Source: Gambelia wislizenii
Taxonomy: Eukaryota; Chordata; Lepidosauria; Squamata; Crotaphytidae
DNA: 64,000 bases
Assembly: GCA_030847615.1 (NCBI GenBank)
Contig: JAUMIR010000005.1
Span: 213,264,645-213,328,644 of the forward strand
Direction: 5' to 3'
Of the stretch, positions 1 to 12,100 are shown one piece after another. The position numbers were made by a program, and so were the translations under genes. Numbering within the stretch: position 1 is the stretch's first letter; the number at the start of each line of letters is the position of its first letter. Below the pieces are notes generated by a model that worked only from the letters and a program-made list of their open reading frames with translations, was not told where the DNA came from and did not search any database.

Positions 1-620
1 GTCATGTAATGTGTTCCCCTGCTGATCACTGAGCATCCCCACTCTTGGTTTAAATTCCCCTTTCATTTCTTGGATCTTGTGGAAAAGAGGTCTCTTGTTC
101 TTCCTTTTTTGTTACTTTATATTTTTCTGCATTAATTATTATAGTAGTACTCTTTTTGCACACAAGTTGGTGAACAGTTGCATTCAGGGTTATGACTATT
201 TCTGTCACCTTTTACTTTTGCTTCTCGTTTGTTCTTAACTGCTTGAAGAATTTTATCTGTCATCACTCTCTCTCTTTTTGGTTGCAGATAGTGTCTTTTT
301 GCAGATAGTGTCCCTGACCATGTCCCTGGCTTCAGTCCAGAATTCTTCTTGTTTCTAGTCAACTATTAGCGCAAATCTATTTTTTACATTACTGTATCTT
401 TAAATTCTGCAGGGATGTTCTTCAGGTTGTGTTTTGGCATAAGGGTTGGTTTAGTGTTCTTCTTTAGCTTTACTCTAATTTTTGATATTAGTAGTTCATG
501 GTCTGAGTCACAATTTGCTCCTGGTCTTGTTTTTGCAGAGAATGGAGCTTCTCCCTCTTCTGCTCCCAATTATGTTTATCTGATTTCTATATTGGCCATC
601 AGGGAACGTCCATGTATACA
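1..620 (-). mobile_element. BovB/RTE-type LINE fragment (endonuclease end to early RT)
   Basis: Minus-strand translation in broken frames matches RTE/BovB landmarks: TRPGANCDSDHELLISKIR (about 524-466), then ILQAVKNKREAKVKG (about 250-205), then RTRDLFHKI... (about 100-70). This is the junction between the endonuclease and the reverse transcriptase. Stops and frame changes show it is dead. It continues off the left edge. Confidence 0.75.
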
Positions 621-928
621 GTCGCCTCTTTGGTTGCTTGAAGAATGCGTTTGTGATTAACAGACTGTTGGATTGTATTTTTAGACTATGTCAAAATGTA
701 GCAATAGAACACATGAATAGGTAGCAACATGATATCTCAAAGCAATTTGTAGCCATCACAGATTCTCACTGGCTTCCATGTTTAGAGTGATAACATTCAA
801 AAACAGGCTAAATCCAATATGACATGATAGTGTTGGAACATTCTTCTTCACCCTTCTGCGCTATTCTGTGGTACTTAAAATTTGCTGAGTTTTTTCAAGC
901 TATATGAGTAGGTTTTCAGGCTATGGGT

Positions 929-1742
929 CTCTCTGGCTTTTCTTCGCAAACGAAGATTCAGGAAGGACTCATCCCGCGCTTTCTGCAAGCGCGCTGATGA
1001 CTAAAAAGGCCAATCCGAGATAAACAAGTCCGGTTGCAAAAAGCACAGCAGAAGGTCTCCTTGGGTGATGTTTTTGGGTTGTGATTCTTTCTGCGTTGTC
1101 GTTTCTCTTCAAGACTTGTTCGTCGTGAGTTCTCAAATAAGGCTGCAGCATTGTGGATAGTGCGTCTCCATGCCTCCCGATGTGAGGCCAGGGCGGACCA
1201 CTGTTGGTGATCAATTTGGCCAAGCCTGAGATGTTGTTTCAGGGAGTCTTTGTATCGTTTTTTTGGAGCGCCCCTCTTACGCTGACCCGTGGCGAGTTCA
1301 CCGTAGAGTAGTATTTTTGGGAGGCGATGGTCCTCCATCCTAGAAACGTGCCCTGCCCAGCGCAGCTGTGTTCTCAATATCATGGCCTCAATGCTGGTGA
1401 TCCCTGCTTGCTCAAGGACAGCAACATTCGTCACATAGTCAGTCCAGTGTATATTTAGGATTGTGCGTAGACAGCGCTGATGAAAGCGCTCGAGGAGTCG
1501 TAGGTGGTGGCGATAGGTGACCCATGTTTCAGATCCATAAAGGAGGATAGACAGTACGATGGCTCTATACACACTGATTTTTGTGCTTTGCCTCAGGTGT
1601 TTATTGCTCCAGACTCTTTTGTGAAGTCTTCCAAATGCACTATATGCCTTTGCTAATCTGTGATCGATCTCTTTGTCAATCTTGGCATCTGAGGAGATGA
1701 TGCTTCCCAGGTAGGTGAACTGCTGAACGGACTTGAGCACTG
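929..1742 (-). mobile_element. 5'-truncated non-LTR retrotransposon, RT thumb plus C-terminal zinc finger
   Basis: Minus-strand ORF with FTYLGSIISSDAKIDKEI, a LLYGSETWVTYRHHLRLLERF core, LRWAGHVSRMEDHRLPK, and a C-terminal FCCAFCNRTCLSRIGLFSHQ zinc finger. This is the 3' third of an RTE/RT-endonuclease-type LINE. The 11-bp sequence aggctatgggt flanks it at 918-928 and 1743-1753 as a target-site duplication, which fixes both ends. Almost free of stops, so a recent insertion. Confidence 0.85.
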
Positions 1743-1899
1743 AGGCTATGGGTAAAGCAAGAGAAAAGGGGCTCACCCGCTCTTGCTTCCATTTGTGGAA
1801 CTAGCCTCTGCCAGCAGAATCATGCAGTTGAATACAGCCGAAGAACTAAAAACAAAGGAAAATAAACTGGTTTTCAATCATTATGATCTATATATAGTT

Positions 1900-2400
1900 A
1901 TCTCAAGGGTATTCAATATTACTGAATATCAAACTCAGGATCATCCATGTTGTTTTCAATTTCTATGTATGGTTGTGAAAGTTGGACAGTGAATAATGGT
2001 GACAGAAAGAACATAAAACATGGTGACAGAAAGAACATAAAACATGTAAAACATGGTGCTGGATCTGAGTTCTACAAATACCATAGACTTGTCAAAAGAA
2101 CAAATAAATAGGTTCTAGTATAAATCAGGCCTGAACTCTCTCTAGAAGCCAGGATGACTAAATTGAGGCTATCATACTTTGAAGACATCATGAGACAACA
2201 TGTCTTATTAAAAAGATAATAATGCTCAGCAAAGTGGAAAGCAGTAAGAAAAGAGAGGACGATTGAGATGGATTGATTCAATCAAGGAAGTTACTCCCGA
2301 GTTTGCAAGACTGGAGCAGGCCAGCTGATGATCAGGGCTCGTAGAGGTCTCTCATTCATAAGGTCAGCATAAATCAAAGTCAACTTGACACCAAATAACA
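1900..2400 (+). mobile_element. BovB/RTE LINE 3' fragment
   Basis: Plus-strand translation in drifting frames gives MYGCESWTVNN, then LSYFEDIMRQH and RWIDSIKEVTPEFARLEQA, the C-terminal RT motifs of BovB-type elements. It is degraded, with a short internal duplication at 1999-2055 (ggtgacagaaagaacataaa repeated). Confidence 0.6.
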
Positions 2401-3767
2401 ACACCAACAAATTACAAGGCTGACAGATTTTTTATGTACAACAGGGGTCTTTTTCTTTGGAAGGACCTTAATTAACAGCATAATCCCATTATTTTAAAAC
2501 AAGCTCTCTTGACTTTACTGGAATCTATTCACACAGGATTGCAGCATTGATGTCTTAAGCTCCATCCACATAAAGGGAATACTTCCACTGTGAAAACAGT
2601 CTCTAGCAACAAGGAGCAATGGATAATGAAAGCAGCATTTGGTTTGCAAATTGTCTTCAGGAAGCTATTTATATCCTGGATCATCCTTGGAGCTGTAACA
2701 GAATTTTCACCACAATATTGCTGAGAAGAAATTGCTTGGTTTGTGTATATCACTAGGTGCAGTATATTTAAGAGGCATTTTATTACCTATTTGTATTAGG
2801 AACTAAAACATAAGTCTTGGGGCACATCAACAAAATGCAAAACATGTCCACTACTCTTATTAATTCCTACATACCAAGTTGCTATATTACATAGATGTTT
2901 ACCTTTGAGCAAGGCAGACATGTGTAAGTTTCAAGAGTCAGTGGGTGTACAGTATTTTTAAAAAATGATTCTGACCAGGAATTCATAAGAGCTTCTCTAT
3001 CAGGTTTTTATCTTCCAGAAATAAAGGACAAAAGGTTCAACAAACTGATGGCAGCATGGTCAACTACAGCTTTGTATTTAAGTAAAGTTTCTCCAAAAAA
3101 GGAAAGCCTGGTGGATCAGAGGGAATCTAGAAAGAGGGCAGGGGGAGACTGATTCTCTTATAGTTTGCACTCTAGGATATTTGTAATAAAAAGGCAAGTG
3201 GGTGGGTGGGGGGAAGGAAAGTAGAGAAAAATTTAAAAAAAATGAATTGAACAGGGCCACTTGAAGACTGGAGAGAGAGCTTAAAGGGAATGCTTTTAAT
3301 CTTGATCTTGCATCCTCTAGGGTAGGATGTTTCCTCACTTAATTTAACATGTAGAAGCCTGTTAATAGAAAGAGAAGTCTAATCAAATATAGCAGACCTC
3401 CAAACAGTAGTAGAGCGAAAAGTTGAACATGTCTGTATTATGAAGACCTCCTAGCAAGAAATGTACAGCAACCCTGGAGCTGGCATAGTGCAAAGGAGAT
3501 GTATGTGTGTGGTGGTGGGGATAACCATTTCCTTCCACTTCCCTCCTGCCCACTGGAAGTCCAGCAGAGTCTGGACATAGCTATTTCTCCATCATGTACT
3601 CTTCACACCCAAAATCCAGAGGACTGCCATTATTGGGAAACAGGAAGTAAGAGAAAAGTTAACCGGCTTTTTCAATGTAGGCAATTGGCTGAGTTAAACC
3701 AAATGCAATTAAAAATTGAACGCAGCTCAGACTATAAATAACTCCCAATTTCTACTACTCTGTTATA
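2401..3767. other. Gene-free stretch
   Basis: I see no exon, RNA gene or recognisable repeat here. A G-rich purine tract (gtgggtgggtggggggaagg) lies at 3198-3217. Confidence 0.4.
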
Positions 3768-3997
3768 CAGTTGTCCCTCCGTATCCATGGATTTTGTATC
3801 CATGGATTTAAGTATTCATGGCTTGAAAATATTCTCAAAAAAATAATAATCCAAAAAGCAAACCTTGCTTTTGCCATCTTATATAAGGGACACCATTTTG
3901 CTATGCCATTGCTTATAATGGGACTTGAGTATTCACAGATTTTGGTATCCATGGGGGGTCCTGGAACCAAACCCCAGCAAATATGAAGGGACAACTG
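3768..3997 (+). mobile_element. Tigger-like MITE (family A)
   Basis: Terminal inverted repeats CAGTTGTCCCTCCGTAT ... GAAGGGACAACTG are flanked by TA on both sides, the target of Tc1/mariner-Tigger elements. The interior repeats 'gtatccatgg' style words and carries no transposase. Related copies lie at 12549, 15253, 41580, 55424 and 56497. Confidence 0.85.
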
Positions 3998-4465
3998 TAT
4001 ATTTTTTGCACAAACTGTACGAATACTGTAAAATACAACACCTGTTAACTGCTTTGTCAAGTTTTTGGAAAAGAATATGCAAACTGTGCTTAATATATAA
4101 AACATGGGTTATAATGCTTTCTTCAGTATCCTAGGAAAGTCCCACTCTCAACTTTGTGTGACTTTCTACCAAGTAAATATACACATGATTAGGACAGAAA
4201 GGTATAAAACTTAGATTTCATATTGTAGATTGTTAAAAGTGGTCTTCAATAGTACAAGCAATGTTTTCACATACTGTAACTTCCATATGTCTTTCTGAAT
4301 TTTATGTGTGGCCTCTGTTAATAATACATTCCAGGTTTGTGTAAACAGTCATAAGTATGGTCTTCTCTTTTATAGGGCCAACTGAAAGGGAGTCGAGTTT
4401 AATGTTTTAGAATCAGGAGTAACAGGTTCTAAAATAGCTACATGACAGTAAAAAAGGTTGCATTA

Positions 4466-4763
4466 CAGGTTGATTATCCCTTATCCGAAATGCTCGGAAC
4501 CAGAAGTGTTTTGGAATTTTTTTGGATTTTGGAATATTTGTATATACATAATGAGATATCTTGGAGATGGGACCAAAGTTTAACACGAAATTCATTTATG
4601 TTCCATACACCTTATACACATAGCCTGAAGGTAATTTTATACACAATATTTTTAATATTTTTGTGCATGAAACAAAGTTTGTCAGTAAGCAAAGGTGTCA
4701 CTATCTCAGCCACCCACATGGACAATTTTGGATTTCCGGATAAGAGATACCGTACTCAACCTG
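4466..4763 (+). mobile_element. Tigger-like MITE (family B)
   Basis: Ends CAGGTTGATTATCCCTTATC and ...GTACTCAACCTG, flanked by TA. A distinct family from the CAGTTGTCCC elements, with an interior rich in ttttggaatatttg. Non-autonomous. Confidence 0.8.
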
Positions 4764-4899
4764 TAGATCAAAATGGAAGAGATACTTTGTTTATAGATTA
4801 ATCAAATTGTAGATGAACAGGAGCCCTCTGCTGGGGAAACTCTGGAATCACTTTTCCCCCCATTCATCTGTACTTATCTCAGGGCACTGCCTAAATACA

Positions 4900-5125
4900 C
4901 TTAAGACACCAGATCCTATCAGATCCTGGAAGCTAAGCAAGGTTAGCCCTGGTTAATACTTGGATGGGAGACCACCAACAAATACCAGATGCTATAGGCT
5001 ATATTTCAGAGAAAGGAACTGGCAAAACCACCTCTGAGTATTCTTTACTTAAGAAAACCTTATGAAATTCATAGGGTCACTGTAAGTTGACAGGTGACTT
5101 GAAGGCACAGACACACACATATCAG
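4900..5125 (+). mobile_element. 5S rRNA-derived SINE
   Basis: The head matches the internal promoter region of 5S rRNA (gaagctaagcaaggttagcc, then tacttggatgggagaccacc). The tail (gtgacttgaaggcacagaca) matches the 3' end of Sauria SINEs, as in 5S-Sauria elements of lizards. It is a retroposon, not a 5S gene. Confidence 0.85.
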
Positions 5126-5129
5126 GGCA

Positions 5130-6009
5130 ACAGCCAAGAAAATACTGCTTTTGTGCCTAGGACAACAGTAGGAACACTGGATTAACTCTGAAGTTGTTTT
5201 CTTTCCAGGGGACGATGGCATCCTGATAAGAGCTAACTCTGCACTCTATTTCAGTGGATCAGGGATGTACTTCTGCTAGTTCTTTCTCACTCTCTCTATT
5301 TTCCAGGCATTCTGCAAGTCACAAAATCTATTACAGCAGAAAAACGTCTAAGAATTAATTTTTTACTTGTTCAAAGGAAAGTCCATAAAGGAGTTATATT
5401 TTTCATCTCTGTAAAAAAAAGATAAATACTTGGATTCCTATGGATCCGTGTCATGAGTTATTAAATAAGAATTAAATAGGCAGCAATAGTTTTCTTTTTG
5501 GAATGTAAACAAACTGCAGCCTATTCTACCTCACAGGCTTGGAAGTGCAAACATCCATTTGCCAGAGTTTTTCTTTCAGAAACTTTTAGAATCTGAAGTA
5601 AATCAAAAACCAGTTGGAAAAGGTAAAGGTAACAATTCCAATTAAATCCATTTCAGTTCTTAGTTGTAACAAAAATAAAATGTGAAAATGTCAATGGTGT
5701 TCCACAAGGTATTGTATGAGAACAAGAAGAAAGAGAAAGACATTGTCTTAAAACAAAATGGGTTTGGGAGGTAAAGGCTGCATACATACATGTATTGGTG
5801 GGGGGTCAGCTTCCTCAATTCAGTAGCAGTCCCCAGAGAGGCATTCCGTGAAATGTTAGAGGTTGAAACTGACCTCTGTGGCCCCTGGCTCAGGAACATG
5901 TCTAACTCTGGTTTCCTGCTGACAGCAATTCAATTGAAAGAGACAACTGAACTGAACTGGGTGTGACTGTAAATGAAGAGTAGTGATAGAGATGATAGTT
6001 CTAACCTAC
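5130..6009. other. Intron sequence, nothing recognised
   Basis: No exon with the expected final C3orf20 C-terminal residues was found on the minus strand, and I see no repeat family I can name. Confidence 0.4.
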
Positions 6010-6126
6010 CAAAAACATTCCAGGACCAATGTTATGCCTTTTCACCAGTAATGAACCACCATGGCCTGTAAATTCATCTGCTGCGTTGATATCATATTTA
6101 AGCAGCCGAAAGGAATCCAGGCAACC
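6010..6126 (-). CDS. C3orf20-like exon, last seen in the window
   Basis: 117 nt, phase 0 to phase 0. Encodes GCLDSFRLLKYDINAADEFT and GPGMFL. Acceptor gtttctgtttctctag, donor TTG|gtaggt. Reading past the donor gives a stop after two codons, but family members continue with about 60 more residues, so a final exon is expected left of position 1. I could not find it between 1 and 6009. Confidence 0.88.
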
Positions 6127-9100
6127 CTAGAGAAACAGAAACAGCAACCATTACAAGAATGTGTCAATGATAACAACAAATCTTATTTGATCAGCTGTTG
6201 ATACACTAATCAGGGCATCATTAATATAATTGAATCATCCTCAGACTGGCAATTGGTCCAAGTTTTTGACTTACTGACGAGCATTACTGATTGTCAAAAT
6301 ATTTCCATGCTATACTACCACCTCATCAAACATATCTAAGTCACTGCTGCTTGTTTAGATCTAAGACATTTGTAGTTCTGGTGTCAAGAAGCTGTCGCAG
6401 GTAAGGGGAGCATAATCCATTTGGAGATACAAAGAAGACAACTTTATTCAAAACAACCGTATAGTGTCGGCCTGGCATGAGGCATGGACCCAACTATCAG
6501 ATAATCTGCCTGTCAGAGTTCAACCTGAAGTGGCAGCTCACATGAGTGCAAATCCTGTCACCTGAGAACAAGTCATATCTACCAGCCCCCAAACTAGACT
6601 TGAGCCTACTTGAATTCACCCCATGGTTCCTTAAGGGGACCCCTATCAAAGGGAAAATAAGAGGGCACTCTAGCCTTGTACACCCAAAACTGTATCCAGA
6701 GCCATGCCGCATTGTCCTAGTTGTGATACTAAAGAGTAACAAGAACAACTTATGAACACATTCCAACAGAACCTACTCAACCCCAGAGAGGGCGGGAAGG
6801 CAGCAAATGCCAGAGAAGTGGAGAGGAAGCTCACTTTATCCTACCAGGGCATACCTGCGTGAAGCCTACGTCTTCATTCCTGCCTGGGTGAAAGGCTTGC
6901 CTCCCCATGCCAGTCAGTCAGCCAGGTGACTGGCTGATTTGTCTAAAGTCCACAAAAAGTGTGTGGCCCTCTAGGTAAGAGACTAGTGTACAATGGGAGA
7001 GATAGTAGCTTCCTGCCACCCTATACTGCCTCATAGACCATCCTCTAAATCAGGGGCTGGGGATTATATTTAGAGTAAGCCATTTCATCTCAGTCTAAGT
7101 GCAGCCTTATACACAGTTCTCTGAGAGTATCACTCAGATCAACAGGGTTTAATTCCCAGTAGGCAAACACTGGGCTGCACTTATTATCCCTTATAATTTA
7201 GTCCTGCTACACAGATTATGTGGAACATGGGTGAGCAACTGTGATAGGAGAGAGGGCCAATTTTCACTTCCTGTGTCCCTCTCTGGCAGATCACACATTG
7301 TCAGCCAAAACTTGCCAGAAATGCAACCTGGAAGTACCCAGCAGTCTACTTCCAGTTTGTATTCCCTGTATTTTCAGCTTATTTTTTGGAATTGGTGGGT
7401 AGTGGAGTATGCACAAATGGAAACTGCTACATTTGGGGGGACCATATTCAGGGATTTTTTTCACCCTAAAATTTGCCTTGAACGAGTTGGGTCAGTCAGG
7501 AGTTACATGCAACCAATCCACAGGCTTCACTTTCCTCACTCCTGATACAGGTGCCAGTAAATTGATGTTTATGCCAGTAAATTGAAGTTCTAACTACCAA
7601 TGTATATATTTCTTTGTGGACAAAAATACTGAGCTTGGAAAAGTTAGATTTTTTAGATTACAACTCCAAGAGTTCCCAAGCCACCACAGCCAGTGTGCAT
7701 GTTGGCTGGGAGATTCTGGGAGTTGTAGTCAATAAAGGATTTCCCCACGCTCTGGAAATTCCACCCAAGCAACTGAACAGAAGGAGAAGCTTTTGCACTA
7801 AGAGGCTCTTTAAAACATGTTTGCTTCTGTACCAGGCATTTGCATGACTAGGGTGTTGTCTAAACAGCGAAAATACTCCTCACAAAATGCGAGGAGAATC
7901 CTACCTGTCTTAATTGAATCCTGCATTATTTTGCAGGAAGGAGAGGGCCCAAAATGTCAAAAACTCCACAGGAAAAGCGTTCACGGCTTTTCCTGGAGTT
8001 TTTTAAAAACTGCAAGGGGAATGTACATTCTTGCTCGTTGGGACGAGCAATCAATATGAATCACTTTCACATCGGAGATGAAGCACAAAGCTGATTGGCC
8101 AGACGAGTGCGGGGGGGCAGGGTTGCTAACAAGCCAAGCACCTGCTAATGCAATGTTGGATTTTAGCCTTTGCGAAAAAGTGCTAAGGTGAGAAAATGGG
8201 CTGGATTTGTTTGGGGTTTTTTTGCTTTTCTGTTAAATCAATAAATCACTCTATTGCACCTTGGATATTTTTTTTTAAGCTCGGCGGCAGCTAACTGAGG
8301 TAAGTACAAATGCAAGTAAATCCCTCGCAGCCACCATCTTGTATGTGAAACTTATGGGGGCAAAAACACCATTAAGAGAAGTCACAGCTACTGCAAAATG
8401 CCATTACTGCAAGGCACTCTGAGGGCTTTTTGCCTCATATAGACAAGCCCTAGAGAGGCCCACCTGTGTACAAGGCATACTCCTGTTCTTATTCTTTCTC
8501 TCATAGAGCTGCTCCAGGTGCTCATCTGTCCTAGGGTCATAGGCTGTTCCCAGTGAAGCAGTCACACAGACCACAATGATTTGCTCCGGGGAAGACACTT
8601 GGTTGTTAATAATGTGATCATACTCCAGGTCTGTAACATATGGAATCTGGTAGTTGCTGCATCTGCATGACTTTATTTCATGTCCCAGTATTGTTCTTCG
8701 AAGGGCTACAGGGCAGGCACTGTGGAAACTACATAACGAGAAAGCAGTGGCACAAACAAATTTAAGCTGGACAAGGGATGAAATAACAAAAGTGTTACAA
8801 GTTCACACCTATTTGAATTCCCTCTGATTTCCAGTTAATTCAAAGGCTGCTTCAAAAATGATCTCTTAAAGTGCTTTGATTATCTTGTTTCTTCCTCTTT
8901 ACACCCTTTCCATGTATCTTTCTGCATCTGTTGTTTCCTTAAAGGTGCTCCAATATTTTGCCCCTAATCACAGCTCCTCTGTTTCCCTCATTTAGCCACA
9001 CAAGTTCATTTGTTGAGGGTTGCTTCTTTCCTCTTCTCCCTCTTTCTTCCTTGCTTTTACTATGTCTATAATAGTTTCTTTATTTCTGGCTATAGTAATG

Positions 9101-12100
9101 TTATATTAGTTCATCTGCTCACAGCAACCCTTAGATTCCAAGATGCAAGGCTGTTCTTTTCCCTGTTGTTGTTGTTGTTACCTTTATTTATATAGCACCA
9201 TAGGCTTTACATAGCGCTTTACAAAAGAGAAAAACAACAATCCACAATAAACACAAAAACCTGCCTACAGTGCACAATCTAAAACCACAAACAAGATTAT
9301 AAAATTAATAAAATATTACTATAACAGGATTAAAACAATACTATAAAAGTGAAAGTTAATACAAATAATATAAACATAAAATCAAAATGAAAGTTGGAAG
9401 GCTTCCCTGAATGGAATAGTCTTTAATTTAGACATAAAGTAATCTAGAGAGGTGATGGTCCGCAAATTCATGGGAAGAAGATTCCAAAAATAGGGGGCAA
9501 CGTGGGAGAAGGGGCGTATCTGAGTAGGGGCAGAGGAAATCCTTGGCTGCATTAGCAGCCCTGAATCACTAGAGTGCAGGGCACGAACAGGAAAATAGGG
9601 GGAAACAAGTGCTGACAAATAGGTGGGGGCCAAACCATTAAGAGCTTTGAAAGTTAATAATAACAACTTATAACGAATTCTGAATGGGATTGGGAGCCAG
9701 TGAAGGGACGGCAACAATGGAGTGACATGATCATAACGGTGGGCAGAAAAAATTATCCTAGCGGCAGAGTATTGTACCGAAATCAAGGGGGTAAGATGGG
9801 AAAGAGGAAGCCCAATCAAAAAAGAATTACAGTAATCCAGGTGAGAAATGACCAGTGCATGAACCGAAGCCTTAGCATTAAAAACTGAAAGAAAAAGCCT
9901 GATTCTCGCTAGATTATAAAGAAAGAAATGACATGACTTTGCTATGGCCTGAATTTGAGGAACAAACGAAAGGGAAGAATCGAAAATGAAACCAACACTA
10001 CGCACTTTCTTCACAGGTTGAATATTAGTGCCACTAACTGTGATTGAAAATTAATAATGCAGATTTGGCTTTGGCGGGAAAACAAGTAGCTCAGTCTTGT
10101 CCATACTGAGCTTAAGGTGCCGACGGAGCATCCAAGCAGAAATAGCAGATAGATGTGATGGCATTCACTGTTCAACATCCAGAGAGAGTTCTGGAGTGGA
10201 AAAACACAGTTGGGTGTCAGCAGCGTATAAATGATACTGAAAACCGTAGGAGCCAATAAGGTTACCTAGGGACAAAGTATATAGAGAAAATAACAATGGG
10301 CCCAAAATGGAGCCCTGTGGAACTCCAATGGACAGCAACACCGAAGTGGAGACTTGACCACCAGCAACCACCGCAACTGACCTATCAGAAAGGTAGGATC
10401 TGAACCACTTAAGAACAGAATCAAAAAATCCAAGATCCTGGAGCAGATCCACCATAAGACTGTGATCAACAGTATCGAAGGCAGCGGAAAGATAAAGAAG
10501 AATCAATACCGAGTAAAGACTTTTCGATTTGACCAAGAAAAGATCATCAGTAATCTTGGCAAGAGCTGTCTCAGTCGAGTGTAATAGACAAAAGCCAGAC
10601 TGAAAAGGATCCGTTAGAGAGTTAGTGGAGAGAAATTCTAGACAATGAGAGTAAACAGTACGTTCCAGAACCTTAGAAAAGAAAGGCAAGAGTGAGATTG
10701 GCCGATAATTAGAGAGGGAGAGTGGGTCAAGTGAGGGCTTCTTGAGAATGGGAGAAACCAAAGCATGTTTGACATCAGAAAGAAAGTGGCCAGTAGAGAG
10801 AGAGATATTAATAACAGAGTGAAGAGAAGGGAGAATAGAAGGAGCAACCGAGCTTAATAGGGGAGAAGGAAGGGATCAAGAGAAAAAGTAGATGAGTTAA
10901 ATGATTTCACCAGCTTAGCTAGTTCAGCTAGGGAGACCGGAGGAAGGCAGAAAATTTTGCCAATATGGGTGGCTGAGGTACTAGAACAAAAGACTAGTCA
11001 GGGATTTCCACAGAAGAACAAATTAGATCAATCTTAGCAGTGAAGTGAGAAACAAAATAATTAGGAGAAAATGAAGAAGGAACTGATGGAAATTAAGGTT
11101 TTAACAGAGAATTAAGAGTTGAGAGAAGATTCTGGGGCTGTCGCTCATTAGCACTAATCAGTGATGCAAAATAATTCTGTTTTGTTAGAGAGATAGCACA
11201 TGAATATGAAAAAAGAACAAATTTATAATGAATAAAGTCAGCCAATTCCCTGGACTTTTTCCATAGACACTCGGCTGCTCGAGAACAAGATTGGAGATAC
11301 CGAACAACTGGAGTAAGCCAGGGCTGTGGCTTAATTGAAGAAGTTGCACGAGTCAATAAAGGGGCAAAACAGTCAAGAGTATGTTGGATAAGGTTGAGTT
11401 AAATAAAGAGAAAGCCGAATCACAGAGCTGCCAAGACTTAAAGAAGATAAAGAAGAATCCAATGCCTGGCTGAATGCCTCGGGATTCACAGAGTGAAAGT
11501 TACAAAAAGAACACCGAATAATCCAGCAAGGGGGAGTGCAATAAGTGAGGGAAAAGGAAATTAGGTAATGGTCAGATAACGGAAATTCAATAGCTGAATA
11601 TTCAGAAGGTACACATTTTTTAGTCAAAACTAAATCAAGGCAACGTACAAGAGAGTGAGTAGGTGACCTAGAACAGAGTTCCAACCAAAAGAAGATAGCA
11701 GAGCACTAAAACGAGTGGCTGTAGAATTATTAAGATTGTCCATATGAATATTGAAGTCCCCCATGATAAGAATTGGGACATCATCTGACAAGAAATACGT
11801 CAGCCAAGAATCAAAGTCAGAAGGGAATTTGGCTGATGGTCCAGGTGAACGATAGATGACTACAACACGCAATTGAAGAGGCAAGAAAAGTTTAATAGTA
11901 AGAAACTCAAATGAAAAGAAGCAGTAAGTTTGAGGAAACAATAAAACGTGAAACTGGCATTGACTAGATAACAAAATGCCAACTCCCCCACCTCTACCCT
12001 CTTGGTGACTAGAATGGGTAAAAGAAAGGTTGCCAAACGAGAGGGCAGCCGATGTAACAGTGTCCTGGGAGGAAATCCAGGTTTCTGTAAGAGCCAGGAG

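Noticed and set aside
4900..5020. 5S rRNA gene
   Set aside because: Only the internal promoter part is conserved and the sequence continues into a SINE body and tail.
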